Below, in pieces: positions 18,972 to 30,409 of a DNA stretch of 64,000 nt. Position numbers and translations under genes: made by a program. A model generated the notes under the pieces. That model was given only the letters and a program-made list of their open reading frames with translations, was not told where the DNA came from and did no database searches. This stretch comes from Brachycybe producta. Lineage: Eukaryota; Arthropoda; Diplopoda; Playtdesmida; Andrognathidae. Within the stretch, counting starts at the first letter, position 1. Every line of letters begins with the position of its first letter. The DNA lies in assembly GCA_036925085.1 (NCBI GenBank), contig JAUPFP010000078.1, positions 124,001-188,000 on the forward strand, read 5' to 3'.

Positions 18972-19120
18972 ACAGGCAATTAGAAAACGGGACGAACAGA
19001 AGTTGGCTCCGCCCTTTTTATGTGGTTCGACGTTGAAAAGGGCGGCGCATGTGACAGCAGACTACATAACCAACCAATTAGAAGTTGCCGTTCGTCATAA
19101 AAAGGGCGGAGCCAACTTCA
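18972..19120. mobile_element. Family A MITE, internally deleted (copy 4)
   Basis: Left end ACAGGCAATTAGAAAACGGG and interior are present, but about 60 bp is missing just after the first CCGCCCTTTTTATG, and the right end stops at GCCAACTTC, short of the terminal repeat. Confidence 0.8.
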
Positions 19121-19480
19121 ACCTCACTTTAATACTTTAATGGCTTCTCTATTAGAATAAATCATAAGAAAAAAGTTCATTTTGAAAGATATTATGATTC
19201 ATTTTGACAAAATGTCAGATATACAAGTTGAACCGAAAAATGTCAAATTTTTCATATATTCTTGTCACAAATTGTTATGAAATATTTATTTTTAAATGAA
19301 AATGGTTTTTTTATCTTAGTTCATTTATTATTCTAGTTTTTAAAGGACTTTTTATTGTTCAAACTCATCATAATAAGTACAATGGAACTTTACAGGGTGG
19401 TTTAAAAAATGGTTTTAAAATGTAAACCCCGGGGGGGGGGGAGTGAGGAAGCGTCTTCGAAGGAAAATCAAGAGGAACTT
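19121..19480. other. AT-rich spacer with C fragments
   Basis: Single C-type words (AAGTTCATTTTGAAAGATAT near 19170; TATTCTAGTTTTTAAAGGAC near 19330) and a G-run at 19428. No gene seen. Confidence 0.4.
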
Positions 19481-19665
19481 CAAAGTTTTTTTTTTAGAAA
19501 ACTAGAAGGGTAACTCAATCATTTAAGGGTATTTTCATGTTGGATATATTTTTCATTGTAAACTTTTTATAAATAAAAATTTAAAAAAATTAAACTGACT
19601 TTAAAAAGTTTATTTTAAAAGATATCCAACATGAAAATACCCTTCTAGTTTCTAAAAAAAAGAGT
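19481..19665. repeat. Family C palindrome
   Basis: AACTAGAAGGGTAACTCAAT with GGGTATTTTCATGTTGGATA, inverted at AAAGATATCCAACATGAAAA and ACCCTTCTAGTTTC. Confidence 0.75.
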
Positions 19666-19845
19666 TAGAAATGCAAATTAAACGCTCCTAAAATTACAAA
19701 TCTAAAAATTACCTTAATTAACTTTTCAGTCAAATTGAACATTTTGTTTTAGAAATTTCATTCTTGCATAATTAATTAATTTTGTGATTTCGTTCAATTA
19801 AGAAGAAATAATATGAAGATCAATGTCGTTAATTAAATCTACATA

Positions 19846-19847
19846 TT

Positions 19848-19878
<31 letters not shown>

Positions 19879-20290
19879 CTCTTTCTCTCTCTTTCTCTCT
19901 CTCTCTCTCCATCTCTCCATCTCTCTCTCTTTCTCTTTCTCTCTCTCTCTCTCTTAAGCGCTCTCTCTTCAACTCTTTCTCTTCAACTCTCTTTCTCTCT
20001 CTTTCTCTCGTCATCTCTCTCTTTCTCTTCAACTTTCTCTCTTTCTCTTTCTCTCTCACTCTCTCGGTCTCCCTTTCTTTCTTTCTCCCTTGATTCGCAC
20101 TCTGTCTCTCGATTCTCTCTCTCATTCTCTCTTTTTCCCTCTCTTGATCTCTCTTTTCTTGATCTCTTCCTCAGTTTGTTGATCTCTCTCTTTCTCTTAT
20201 TCTCTTTCTTTCTATCTCTTTCTCTTCCTCTCTTTCTCCCCCATATTTCCCCCTCTCTTTCTCTCACGGTATTTCTCTCTCTCCATCTAT
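19846..20290. repeat. Polypyrimidine (TCTCTC)n tract
   Basis: About 440 bp of almost pure C/T on the plus strand, chiefly TCTCTCTTTCTC. The minus-strand Arg/Glu-rich open frames are artefacts of this tract. Confidence 0.9.
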
Positions 20291-20589
20291 CTCTGGATGA
20301 AATCGCTTATTGCGATAAAAAAAGAGAAAGATGAAATAATTTGTGTGTTTTGGGGGTCATTTTCCGATCGATATTTCAAGTGAAACGATATAAAAAGCGA
20401 TGATGTTGTTGTTGGAGGGTGGGTTGGTTGGTTGGTTGGTTTCCCTTGTCATTTTTATGATGTGCTTAATTAAGAGACTCTTTTTTTCTTTCTTCCTTGA
20501 AGCTTATTTCATTTTGAATTAGAAATCGTTTCACTTACAATTGTTCATTTTAAACACACTTAAGGCACAAATGTCACGAACAAAATTTG
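20291..20589. other. Spacer
   Basis: AT-rich with a short GGTTGGTTGGTTGG tract near 20425. No gene recognised. Confidence 0.4.
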
Positions 20590-21480
20590 ACACTTGAACA
20601 CCACCTTCAACCCTCAGAACGCTGTGTTAAATAAGGTTTTGCTATGTTAGAACCGTGCTAAAGAGGGTTCAAGTTGGAGTTCAAGTGCAAAAAATTATTT
20701 TTGAATTGAGATATTAGCAATTGAACTTCAACTTTTGAACCCTCAGAATTCTGCTCTATCACAGAAAAATCACGAATGCTAAACTTGAACTCAAGAAGAA
20801 AACTTTGCACTTGAATTATAACTTGAATCCTCTAAACCGGGTTCCAAAAAAAAAACATAAAACCCCTATTTTATTGAGTAACCTTTAACAGGATTTTTTT
20901 CTATGTTAGAACACTGCTCATGAGGGTCAAAGTTGAAGTTTAAGTGCCAAGTTTCAGTCTTGAGTTTGACCTTAACACTTGAAATTTATCTTGAACCCTC
21001 TAAACAAAATTCCAACACAGAAAACTCCTCTATTTTTATTGAGAAACCTTCAACAGGATGTTTTTTTCTGTTAGAAGACTGCTTAGGAGGGTCAAAGTTG
21101 AAGTTCAAGTTGTAAGTTTCAGTCTTGAGTTTGACCTTAACACTTGAAATTCATCTTGAACCCTCTAAACAAAATTCCAACACAGAAAACTCCTCTATTT
21201 TTATTGAGAAACCTTCAACAGGATGTTTTTTTCTGTTAGAAGACTGCTTAGGAGGGTCAAAGTTGAAGTTCAAGTTGTAAGTTTCAGTCTTGAGTTTGAC
21301 CTTAACACTTGAAATTCATCTTGAACCCTCTAAACAAAATTCCAACACAGAAAACTCCTCTATTTTTATTGAGAAACCTTTGAACAAGATTTTTTTACTT
21401 ATGTTTTCAACATTGCTCATTAGGGTTCAAGTTGAAGTTCAAGTGCCAAGTTTGCTTCTTTAAGTAGGACATTAAAAACC
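20590..21480. repeat. Family F palindrome expanded into about 165-bp tandem repeats
   Basis: Words GAACTTCAACTTTGAACCCT and AGGGTTCAAGTTGAAGTTCA alternate in inverted order. From 20951 a unit starting GTTTCAGTCTTGAGTTTGAC recurs at 21115 and 21281 (164 and 166 bp), with almost no differences, so this local tandem duplication is recent. Confidence 0.85.
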
Positions 21481-22085
21481 TCCTCAATTTTAAATTGGGT
21501 CCTTAAATATAATTTCAGTTACAATAATAAAAAAAACCTTAGTAACAAAAGTTTAAAACATTTTCGTTTCTATGGAAACAGAAATAAAAGATGATTTTTT
21601 TACTCATTTTTTATCACATATTTTATTTTTTTTAACAAAAAAATTCTGTGTTTTTTGAAGAAAAATCCAATTTTATCTTTTAAATCAATTATTTAAGGAC
21701 CTATTTTTACCTAAAGTGGTCTCATTAGGTCTAATTAGGTAAAAGAAAAATTTCGCGGAAAAAAATAAGTTAAAGAATTTTGATCTTTTGAGATTTAAAG
21801 AGTGAAAAAAATAGACATTCTAGTATTTAATTGGTTTAAGGGTTTTTTTTGGTTGGTATTGTTCTTTGAAGGTCTTAATAATAACTACAATAATTTTACC
21901 TTTTTTGTCTTTTGGTAAATACTGAAAACACGTCTATAAATAACGTTCAAAATAAAAGATGTTGTTTAATATAACGTCTATTATTGTTGAGATAAGAATG
22001 AAGAAACGACTAAAAAGTGGCCCCTTGAGACAGGCAATCACTGTTAACATTTCTATGCAATTTACGAAAAGAGAAAAATCTTAAA
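21481..22085. other. AT-rich spacer
   Basis: AT-rich; no gene or clear repeat recognised. Confidence 0.4.
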
Positions 22086-23105
22086 ATTATTTCTCCAATT
22101 AAGAGAAACTAGAAAGTGTTTCAGAGATTAGAAGAGTAGCTTAATCATCTTAAGAAGTATTTTCATATTTGATATTTTTTAAAATAAACTTTTTATAAAC
22201 AAAAAATATCTGCTTAAAGTTAGGCTATTTTCAAACTGCCATAAAAAGTTTATTTTAAAAGATATCAAATATAAAAATACCTTTAAGCGGAGTGAGCTAC
22301 CCTTTCTAGTTTCTAAAAAAAAAACATATTCAAGTTTCTCGTTCATTTTGAACTTTCAGAAGAAGAAAAAACACTAAAGGGAAACTGGAAAGGGTTTTAG
22401 ATACTAGAAGGGTAGCCCGATCACTTAAGAAGTATTTTCATATTTGATATTTTTTAAAATAAACTTTTTATAGACAAAATTTTTAAACAGCCATAAAAAG
22501 TTTATTTTAAAAGATATCAAATATAAAAAATACCTTTAAGCAGAGTGAGCTACCCTTTCTAGTTTCTAAAAAAAACATATTCAAGTTTCTAGTTCAATAA
22601 TCTGAAATCAAATCAAAAAGTTCTGGTGGTTATTTTGAACTTTCAGAAGAAAAAAACAACACTAAAGGGAAACTAGAAAGGGTTTTAGATACTAGAAGGG
22701 TAGCTCGATCACTTAAGAAGTATTTTCATATTTGATATTTTTTAAAATAAACTTTTTACAGACAAGAAATAAAAAAATAACATCTGCTTAAAGTTAAACC
22801 ATTTTCAAACTGCCATAAAAAGTTTATTTTAAAAGATATCAAATATAAAAATACCCTTAAGCGGAGTGAGCTACCCTTTCTAGTTTCTAAAAAAAAACAT
22901 ATTCAAGTTTCTCGTTCATTTTACACGTGAAGGACAGAATTAATCAAGAGTTCTGGAAAGTGTTTTAGAAACTAGATGGGTAGCTCAAATTTCAATCATA
23001 TAAGGGTATTTTCATGTTGATATCTTTCAAAATAAACTTTAATAAGTTTATTTTGAAAGATACCAACATGAAAATAACCTCTTAAGTGATTGAACTGTCC
23101 TTTCT
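22086..23105. repeat. Four family C palindromes in a row
   Basis: Copies at about 22100-22320, 22380-22570, 22660-22900 and 22945-23120, each AACTAGAAGGGTAGCTCAAT to GAGCTACCCTTTCTAGTTTC. The first three share a variant core (ATTTTTTAAAATAAACTTTT) and AGAAGAAAAAAC spacers, so they arose by local duplication. Confidence 0.85.
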
Positions 23106-23400
23106 AGTTTCTAAAACACTTTCACCCTTAAGAAATTAAACTACCCTTCTAGTTTCTAAATCATTTTTACCCTTAAGAGATTGAACTACCCTTCTAGTTT
23201 CTAAATCATTTTTACCCTTAAGAGATTGAACTACCCTTCTAGTTTCTAAATCATTTTCACCCTTAACAGATTAAACTACACTTCTAGTTTGTAAAAACAT
23301 TTTCAACCTTAAGAAATTAAACTACCCTTCTAGTTTCTTATCAGTTTCACCCTTAAGAGATTAAACTACCCTCCTAGTTTCTAAAACACTTTCAATTTCT
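23106..23400. repeat. Tandem array of the family C right end (about 48 bp unit)
   Basis: About six copies of TTTCACCCTTAAGAGATTGA plus ACTACCCTTCTAGTTTCTAA. A MITE terminus has become a minisatellite. Confidence 0.85.
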
Positions 23401-23704
23401 CCTTAAAATTTTAAATATAAATATAATTGATATTAATATGATTTATGATTTTTTTCTTATCAACAAATTCAAAGTTTTGTTAACAAAAAAAAGCTCTTCT
23501 AGTATCTTGTTATGTTAAAATGATATTAATTTATTTTGATAACTTATTATTTATGATTCAATTAGATTAGATTTAGTAAAAAAAAAAAAAACAAGACTTA
23601 AAAAATATCATATTTTTTATGTTTGTTTATTTTAGGATAAATTTCTCCGATATGTTGACATTTTTTGTTGTCACTTATGACACACTTTATTACTTTCTTA
23701 TATT
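23401..23704. other. AT-rich spacer
   Basis: Nothing recognised. Confidence 0.4.
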
Positions 23705-23792
23705 TTGTGTCGTATTTTGAGAGTCAGAAAGAGAGAGTCAGAGACAGAGAGAAAATTAGAGAGACGGAGAGGGAGAGATAGAGAAGGAGAGA

Positions 23793-23832
<40 letters not shown>

Positions 23833-23855
23833 AAGACAGATGGAGAAAGAAAAAC

Positions 23856-23887
<32 letters not shown>

Positions 23888-24095
23888 AGATGGACTGAGA
23901 TAGATGGAGAGAAAGAACAAGAAAGAGATAGAGAAACAGAGATATAGATGGAGAGAGAGAAAGAGAGGGAGAAAAAGAAAGACAGAGAGTGAGAGAAAGA
24001 AAGACAGAGAGAGAGGAAAATGGACTGAGATAGATGGAGAGAAAGAGATAGAGAGAGAGGGAGATAGAGATAGACAGTGAGAGAGAAAAATAAGA
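23705..24095. repeat. Polypurine (GAGAGA)n tract
   Basis: About 370 bp of A/G-rich sequence with internal duplications (GATGGACTGAGATAGATGGA occurs twice, near 23888 and 24019). Overlapping open frames are low-complexity artefacts. Confidence 0.9.
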
Positions 24096-24396
24096 TATTT
24101 TTTTCATTCTAGAAATGATGAGAAAAATAGATGAATTTCGTTTTTTTTTTTTTTTCCAATTTCCTGAAAATGTGTTTCTTGTCTTTACATTTTGGATCAT
24201 TTTTTTCTTTTCTAGTCTTTAAGGATTTTCGTTTTGTGCACCAATCAGACATAAAATGATAAAAATCATGAAAAATCTCATCAGGTTTTTAAAGCCTTTT
24301 TTACGTCTCTTCAACATTCTAATGACAATTTATCTATGAATGTCACAAAGATTTAAGATAAGTCATTTTGAAGTTTATCATTTTCGAAAATGAGCA
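24096..24396. other. AT-rich spacer
   Basis: Nothing recognised. Confidence 0.4.
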
Positions 24397-24690
24397 TTAA
24401 GGTGGCTGAATAGATATTTATTTTGCTTTTGTGCCACCGGATGGCGCGCCACTAATAGTGGCTAATAGCTATGCTCCATAGACGTTTTTTTGTAAAATGT
24501 GGACGCAAAAACGTGAAGCGAACGTTTTTTTAGATAAAAAAAAATTCAAATTGTATTCAAAACTAGAATGGTAAAAAATTATATTAAAAGTTTTTTTCAT
24601 TGCACTTTTAGCATTATCACTGACTATTCTAGTTTTTAAAACACTTTTGATTTTCTTCTTTTAAAACACCTTAAAAGTGGGGTTATCTTA
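24397..24690. mobile_element. Family D element, left half (copy 1)
   Basis: TTAA (24397-24400) then GGTGGCTGAATAGATATTTA, ATGGCGCGCCACTAATAG, CATAGACGTTTTTTTGTAAA and GACGCAAAAACGTGAAGCG. The middle and right end are deleted. Confidence 0.75.
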
Positions 24691-24699
24691 TAGCCTTTC

Positions 24700-24995
24700 G
24701 AACTCTTGGTTATTCTATCTTTCAGAAGAGCAAAATTAAGAAAAACTAGAAAGTGTTTTAGAAACTAGAAGAGTAGTTAAATCACTTGAGGATATTTTCA
24801 CGTTGATATATCGTTTAAAATAAGCTTTTTTATGTGAGATTGAAAATGAACCAACTTTTAAGCAGATGATATTCTAAAAGTTTGTTTATAAAAAGTTTAT
24901 TTTGAAAGATATCAACAGGAAAATTTTATTAATGAAATCAATTAATCAGGCATCTACTGTTCTAGTTTTTAACACACTTTTTTCACTTTTCTAAA
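24700..24995. repeat. Family C palindrome
   Basis: AACTAGAAAGTGTTTTAG, AACTAGAAGAGTAGTTAAAT on the left; AGTTTATTTTGAAAGATATC on the right. Confidence 0.75.
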
Positions 24996-25059
24996 AAGTT
25001 GTATTTTGAAATATATCATCTCGAAAATAAATTGATCTCACATTCACTTACTGAACAGT

Positions 25060-25990
25060 CTAGTTTTTAAGCCAATTTTACTGCAAAAAAAAAGTTCATA
25101 AACTATTAAAATTCTTTCAGCTATTTTTTTTTAGCTATTTTTAGGTAAAATTATTAGCAAATTTAACTACAAAAAAGTGCATAAACTATTAACATTCTTT
25201 TAGCTGTTTTTTTTAGCTATTTTTGCTAAAATTATTAGCAAATTTAACTACAAAAAAATTCATAAACTATTAAAATTCTTTTAGCTATTTTTTTATCTAT
25301 TTTTTAAGCTATTTTTAAGCTATTTTTTAAGCTATTTTTTTAGCTATTTTTAGCTATTTTTTAGCTATTTTTAGCTATTTTTTTAGCTATTTATTTGGCT
25401 ATTTTTGTAGCTATTTTTTAGCTATTTTTTTTGCTAAAATTATTAGCAAATTTAACTACAAAAAGTGCATAAACTATTAAAACAATTTTTAGCTATTTTT
25501 TAGCTATTTTTGTAGCTATTTTTGTAGCTATTTTTAGCTATTTTTTAGCCAGTTTTACTGCAAAAAAGTTCATAAACTATTAAAATTCTTTTTGCTATTT
25601 TTTAGCTATTTTTTTAGCTCTTTTTAGGTAAAATTATTAGCAAATTTAACTACAAAAAATTCATAAACTATTAAAATTCTTTTAGCTATTTTTGAAGTTA
25701 TTTTTTTTAGCTATTTTTTAGCTATTTTTTAGCTATTTTTGTAGCTATTTTTAGCTATTTTTAGCCAATTTTAACTGCAAAAAAAAGTTCACACTATTAA
25801 AAGTCGTTTAGCTATTTTAGCCGATTTTACTGCCAAGTAAAAAAGTTCATAAACTATTAAAAAGATTTAGCTATTTTTTTTTAGCTATTTTTAGCTATTT
25901 TTATACCTCTATTTAGCTAGTTTTTAGTCGATTTCACTGCTAAGGAAAAAGTTCATAAATTATTAAAATTATTTTAGCTATTTTTACTTT
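25060..25990. repeat. (AGCTATTTTT)n array with higher-order unit
   Basis: Dozens of TTTTAGCTATTTTT words grouped in blocks that each begin AACTACAAAAAAGTTCATAA then ACTATTAAAATTCTTTTAGC. Two levels of tandem repetition over about 0.9 kb. Confidence 0.85.
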
Positions 25991-26640
25991 AAATTAATAA
26001 CAATTAAGAAAAAATTACATGCTTAAAATTGAACTTTAATTTAAAAAAAAAATTAACTCACCATAAAATTTGCCTTCAATTAAAGTTTAAAATGCAAAAT
26101 GTTGTTTAATCTCAAATGAGTAGAAGAAGAAGAAAAAAAAAACCCACAGAAATATTTTGAAAAACTTCCAAAAAAAAAAAACCAAATTCTTTCACACCAT
26201 AAACACAGAGATAGAAAGAAAGTAAAATAAGATACAGTAGTTAAGTTTATGTTGAAAAATGTGTTATTTTCACAGAAGTTTACACATTTGTCTATTTATA
26301 TAAGAAGAAGACTTAAAACTACTTGAATTTGAAGCTTCCTTTTTTTAAAAAAAAAAGTCAAATGTGTTTTTTGTTGGCTTTCAACATTTTATAAAATGAA
26401 AGATTTTTCCGAATAGTAGTTAGTAGTCATTAGGTAGTTCTTCCTACCAAAAAATAAAAAGATGATCTTTATAGGAGATTTTCAAACAGTTGACTGTTGT
26501 TTTTCCAGAATAAAAACAGCAGCAGGAGAAGCAGAGAAACCGGCATTCATTCAATGCTTATTTCTGATTGGTTGGTTATTCATCATACAAGTGGGATTAT
26601 GGTAACATATACCACCGACACAGAAATTACAGCACCCATA
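25991..26640. other. AT-rich spacer
   Basis: AT-rich. A short open frame near 26500-26640 has no recognisable homology or splice context and runs into the AG microsatellite. Confidence 0.4.
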
Positions 26641-26649
26641 ACACAAACG

Positions 26650-26772
26650 CAAAGAGAGAGAGAGAGAGAAACTGAGTAAGAGAGAGAGAGAGAGAGAGAC
26701 AGAAAGAGAGAGAGAGAGAAGAAGAAGAGAGAGAGAGAGAGAGAGAGAAGAAGAAGAAGAGAGAGAGAGCAT
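26650..26772. repeat. (AG)n microsatellite
   Basis: GAGAGAGAG with AAGAAGAAG interruptions. Confidence 0.9.
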
Positions 26773-26809
26773 CAAATGTTGCAATTTGAGTCATAGTTGC
26801 CCCCTCCAA

Positions 26810-27240
26810 AAAAAAAAGTGAATTTTGAAACACCAGATGCAAAAGATTTGTTTAATTTTAACACTTTTTTTTTGGAGCAATTCCTCTACTTGAAAACATA
26901 CAAATTTGTAAAATACACACATAAAAAGCATTGAGAATGAATGGTGTCTTATGTGTGTTGAGCTATAAGGCCTGCTTCACATGGACCACTTTGTGGCTAC
27001 AGAAAAAAGTGAATTTTGAAACACCAGTTGTAATTTTAACACCTTTTTGGAGCAATTCCTACTTGAAAACATACGAAATTTGCATAAATACACACATAAC
27101 AAGCATTGAGAATGAATGGTGTCTTATGTTGTTGAGCTATAAGGCCTGCGTCACACGGTCCATTTAGTGGCTGCAGGAAAAAAAAAGTGACTTTTGCAAC
27201 ACCAGTTGTAATTTTAACACTTTTTTGCACCACGGTGTCG
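26810..27240. repeat. About 180-190 bp tandem duplication (element K)
   Basis: GTGAATTTTGAAACACCAG recurs near 26818 and 27009 and, diverged, near 27187. Each unit holds ACACACATAAAAAGCATTGA, GAATGGTGTCTTATGT, and AAGGCCTGCTTCACATGG, the latter like a MITE terminus. Confidence 0.75.
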
Positions 27241-27514
27241 ATGAGTGTTCGAATACAACCACGAGCAGCTTAACTCCACCTGTTTGTCAATGGTGATCGA
27301 GGTCATTCCAGTAGCAGTTCTAAGGGCCGCTTCACACGAGACACTTGTGTGTCGTCACAAAATTTGTGTCACCACACAATTTTGTGAGAAACAGGCGGTG
27401 TTCGTCACTTGTGGTTGAACACGAACATTGATCGACACTGTAATCGAAACCATAATCAATAATCTGCTAAAAGCCTAAAAACGAACACTTTTTTTTTGGG
27501 GTGTGGAAGCGAGC
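27241..27514. repeat. Fragment with AGGGCCGCTTCACACGAGAC terminus
   Basis: Contains internal inversions (TTGTGTGTCGTCACAAAAT / TTGTGTCACCACACAATTT) and a decayed right end near 27505 (GAAGCGAGCCTAAGG). Probably a diverged relative of 15143-15323. Confidence 0.45.
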
Positions 27515-27722
27515 CTAAGGCCGCCGCTTCCACACCAGGTGTGCCATTTCCCAAATATTTTCACCTTTGAACCCGTTGCACAGGGTTTCAATATATAAAA
27601 TAAAGGATTCTATTCAATAATGCTTTCTCGAATAGGGTTTTTCAATCATGTGTAAAGAAGGGTGTTCACTGTTCAAAGGTGAAAATATCTGGGGAAAAAT
27701 TCACACCTGGCGTGAAAGAGTT
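27515..27722. mobile_element. Palindromic element L
   Basis: Inverted arms CTTCCACACCAGGTGTGCC / TTCACACCTGGCGTGAAAG and AAATATTTTCACCTTTGAAC / GTTCAAAGGTGAAAATATCT. About 200 bp, no coding capacity. Its right end abuts the TTAA of a family D element. Confidence 0.65.
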
Positions 27723-28299
27723 TTAAGGTGGCTCAATAGATATTTAGTTTGTTTTTGTCTTCCCAGATGGCGCCACTGCAGTGGCTATTATGTTCTATGG
27801 AATGGTATTTTCCCAACTCAACCGCGGTTTTGAGAGAAAAATTATATTTTTCAAGCAAACGTTTTTCAGGAGAAACATTACGAAAAAATTGAAAATGTTT
27901 TAGAAACTAGAATAGTTGGTGATAATGCTAAAAGTTTTTTCAATGATGATATGTTTCAAAATAAACTTTTTATGACAAGTTTGAAAAAGGACGAAAATAT
28001 TTTTTTCATGAAATTTCAATGGAAAAATCACAAAAATACGGTTCGTTTGTCAAACTGAACTATAAAATTGTTTATTTTGTAAGATATTTTTACGGAAAAA
28101 AAAATTAACATTATCTTTTACCATTCTAGTCTTGAAAACAATTTGAATTTTTTCATAATGTTGTTTCTAAAAGCGGTCACTTGACATTTTTGCGTCCAAA
28201 TTTTACAAAAAAAAAACGTCTATATGGAGCGATAGCATTAGCCACTGCAGTGGCGCCGTCTGGGAGTACAAAAGCAAAATAAATATGTATTCAGCCACC
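27723..28299. mobile_element. Family D palindromic MITE (copy 2)
   Basis: TTAA then GGTGGCTCAATAGATATTTA; right end AAATATGTATTCAGCCACC. Interior: CAGATGGCGCCACTGCAGTG, a C-like core (TATGTTTCAAAATAAACTTT and its partner AATTGTTTATTTTGTAAGAT), and GACGCAAAAATG near the right arm. About 575 bp. The right flank lacks a matching TTAA. Confidence 0.85.
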
Positions 28300-28854
28300 C
28301 CACACTCTCTAATTTGCAACCAACAAATTTCTATTTTTATTAAATATTCTGAGTGTGTTTTGTGTGAAAATAAGACAAATTGAAATTGTCCACCAACAAT
28401 GTTTATTGTGAATTAGTGAATCTTAGGTCCAAATTCAAGAATGAAATATTGTCATTACAACTTCAACTTGAACTCTCTAAACAAGGTTCCAAAACTTGAA
28501 TAAAAATATATTTCTTATTATTTTTTAATTGAAACTCAAGTTTGAAACTCTTTGTTTCGAGGGTTGAAGTGAAATGTGCTGAGGGATTTTTTTTCTTCTT
28601 CTTGAATTTTGTCCTCTTATTGTTGTTATTTATTTATTCATTAGTCATTTATAATAAATTTGAGTGGAATTGTGTTCTTGAGACCATTGAATAATTTGAA
28701 GAAGTCCATTCAATTTATTTGATGTGGGGTTGGTTACACAAGAAGGGGTTTTGGGTGTCGAGTTTAACGGTGAATTAAACCCAGGTTGGGGTTTATTTCT
28801 AGGAGTTGTTGGAAATAATGTCGAGTGAAGTTTTAAAGGTTAAGTTTAGAGGAA
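28300..28854. other. Spacer with family F fragment
   Basis: A family F palindrome fragment at 28430-28600 (ACAACTTCAACTTGAACTCT and GAGGGTTGAAGTGAAATG). Otherwise AT-rich and without genes. Confidence 0.5.
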
Positions 28855-29130
28855 GAGATAGAAGGAGGTAAGAGAGAGGAAGAGAGAGAGAGATTGAAAG
28901 AGAGAGGAAGAGAGATTGAAAGAGAGACAGAGAGAGATTGAAAGAGAGACAGAAAGAGAGAGATTGAAAGAGAGAGGAATAGAGAGAGATTGAAAGAGAG
29001 AGGAATAGAGAGATTAAAAAGAAAGGGATAGAGAGAAGAAGAGAGGGAGAGATTGAAAGAGAGAGAAAGAGAGGGAGAGATTGAAAGAGAGAGAGAGAGG
29101 AAGGAAGAGAGATATTGAGAGAGAGATTAT
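28855..29130. repeat. (AGAGAG)n tract with ATTGAAAGAGAG units
   Basis: Purine-rich minisatellite, units AGAGAGATTGAAAGAGAGAG, about 270 bp. Confidence 0.9.
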
Positions 29131-29470
29131 GTGGAGCTCAATTGTATTGACACCTTCTAGTCTTAAAACTGAGATTTTTTTCAGATTGGTGTTTGTTTCA
29201 TAGAACAGCTGTTTTTTGTCCTAAAAGACACAGAAAAAAGTGAAAAGTTTGTTTCACTTCTGTTCAGTAAATGATATTGAAAGTTTTACAGAGAGTTACT
29301 AAAATTATGTTGAGAGTGACTCTCAAATAAAAATAGGTGGCTGTTTATTGTTTTCGTTGAGTTTTTACTGAGTTTGTTCACATTGGTTCTTATCTTTGTT
29401 GTCTGTGTCTGTTTGTGACACTTTTGTGTTTTGTTTGTGACATTCTGTAATTTTGGTGTGTGTTGCAAAG
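29131..29470. other. Spacer with GTGACAC words
   Basis: TGTTTGTGACACTTTTGTG words at 29410-29460 resemble the minisatellite at 30410-31010, so the LINE below may have landed inside an older satellite stretch. Confidence 0.5.
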
Positions 29471-29474
29471 ATAA

Positions 29475-30405
29475 CTACGGCCCACCCACCAATAAGTTTT
29501 AGGCCACTTACACCAGTTGGTGTACAACAGTCTCAACAAGCAGGGGTCTTCATGGGGAATGTAGATAAGAGCCTAGGGCCCCTACCCCTCCCAGGGACCA
29601 CATAAACAGTTTATCTCTAGGTTAGCAGCTAGAGTTTATGCACAAGGTTGTGATTAACAGGTCTGTGTTATCAGAGTTCCAATGGTCGGATCAGGTCATT
29701 TAGTCGTCACTGGTAAGAGAGGCTTCATCATGAGAATCAGGGTATTGGAAGACCACATTGTTGGCAAACTCATGCATTGCCTTCACATGGTCAGCTTGAA
29801 AGAGGACACCTGGGTGGATTGGCCAACTAAAACCTGCCCTAGTGGACCACAAGATGAGTTGGTCACATGCTGCAGTGCTAGTGGGAAGCATACAATGGAA
29901 GAGAATGTGCTGTAGTGTTCTCCTCACCAAGTTGCAAGGGCAGCAGCCATCTGTAGTTGAGAGACGAAAGCATTGGAGGTAACGATTGAAAGGACCATGC
30001 CTGGTCATCAACAAAACTATTTTCCCTAAAAAGTTATGCAGAGACTGCCACTCACGGTGTTCTTTCGCTCGGACTACTGCTTGGAAGCTTGATATTGTAC
30101 AACTGTGGAATGCCACTGTAAGTAACATGGTCCACTGCTTGGTAAGTTGGTCGGCACGCTCGTCCCAGGTGTGTGCAGCATGAGTTTAATCCAGGCCAGG
30201 CGTATCTAACTACCATAACTCCCAAAATGATGAATATCAGCATTTGCAGGGTATGAATCAGCATGGGTGCTGGATCCTAATGCCACAACAGTTAGTGCAG
30301 ATAGTGAGTCCGAGCAGATTATTATTTTTGTCCCTAGTAGGGCACGTTCTCTACACATTTTGATTGCCATCCTGATTGCCAAGAGCTCAGCCTAGAACCC
30401 CATGA
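29475..30405 (-). mobile_element. 5'-truncated LINE: RNase H and C-terminal zinc-knuckle part
   Basis: Minus strand. Near 30395, AELLAIRMAIKMC and IIICSDSLSAL mark an RNase H domain (Glu and the DS motif); further on HTWDERADQLTKQ is the HxxxNExAD-like block; then TRHGPFNRYL, CCPCN and HILFHC form the conserved C-terminal region of I/R1/Jockey-type non-LTR retrotransposons. At least one frame change and several stops separate these blocks, and no reverse transcriptase is present, so it is a dead 5'-truncated copy. About 220 bp of 3' UTR follows to 29475. No poly(A) tail is obvious. Confidence 0.75.
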
Positions 30406-30409
30406 ATGA

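Noticed and set aside
19829-24200. Arg/Glu-rich and Ser/Leu-rich open frames in the 20 kb and 24 kb regions.
   Set aside because: Low-complexity GA/CT tracts; no splice sites or homology.
29682-29915. Plus-strand open frame of 77 codons.
   Set aside because: It is antisense to the LINE C-terminal region, which has clear family motifs on the minus strand.
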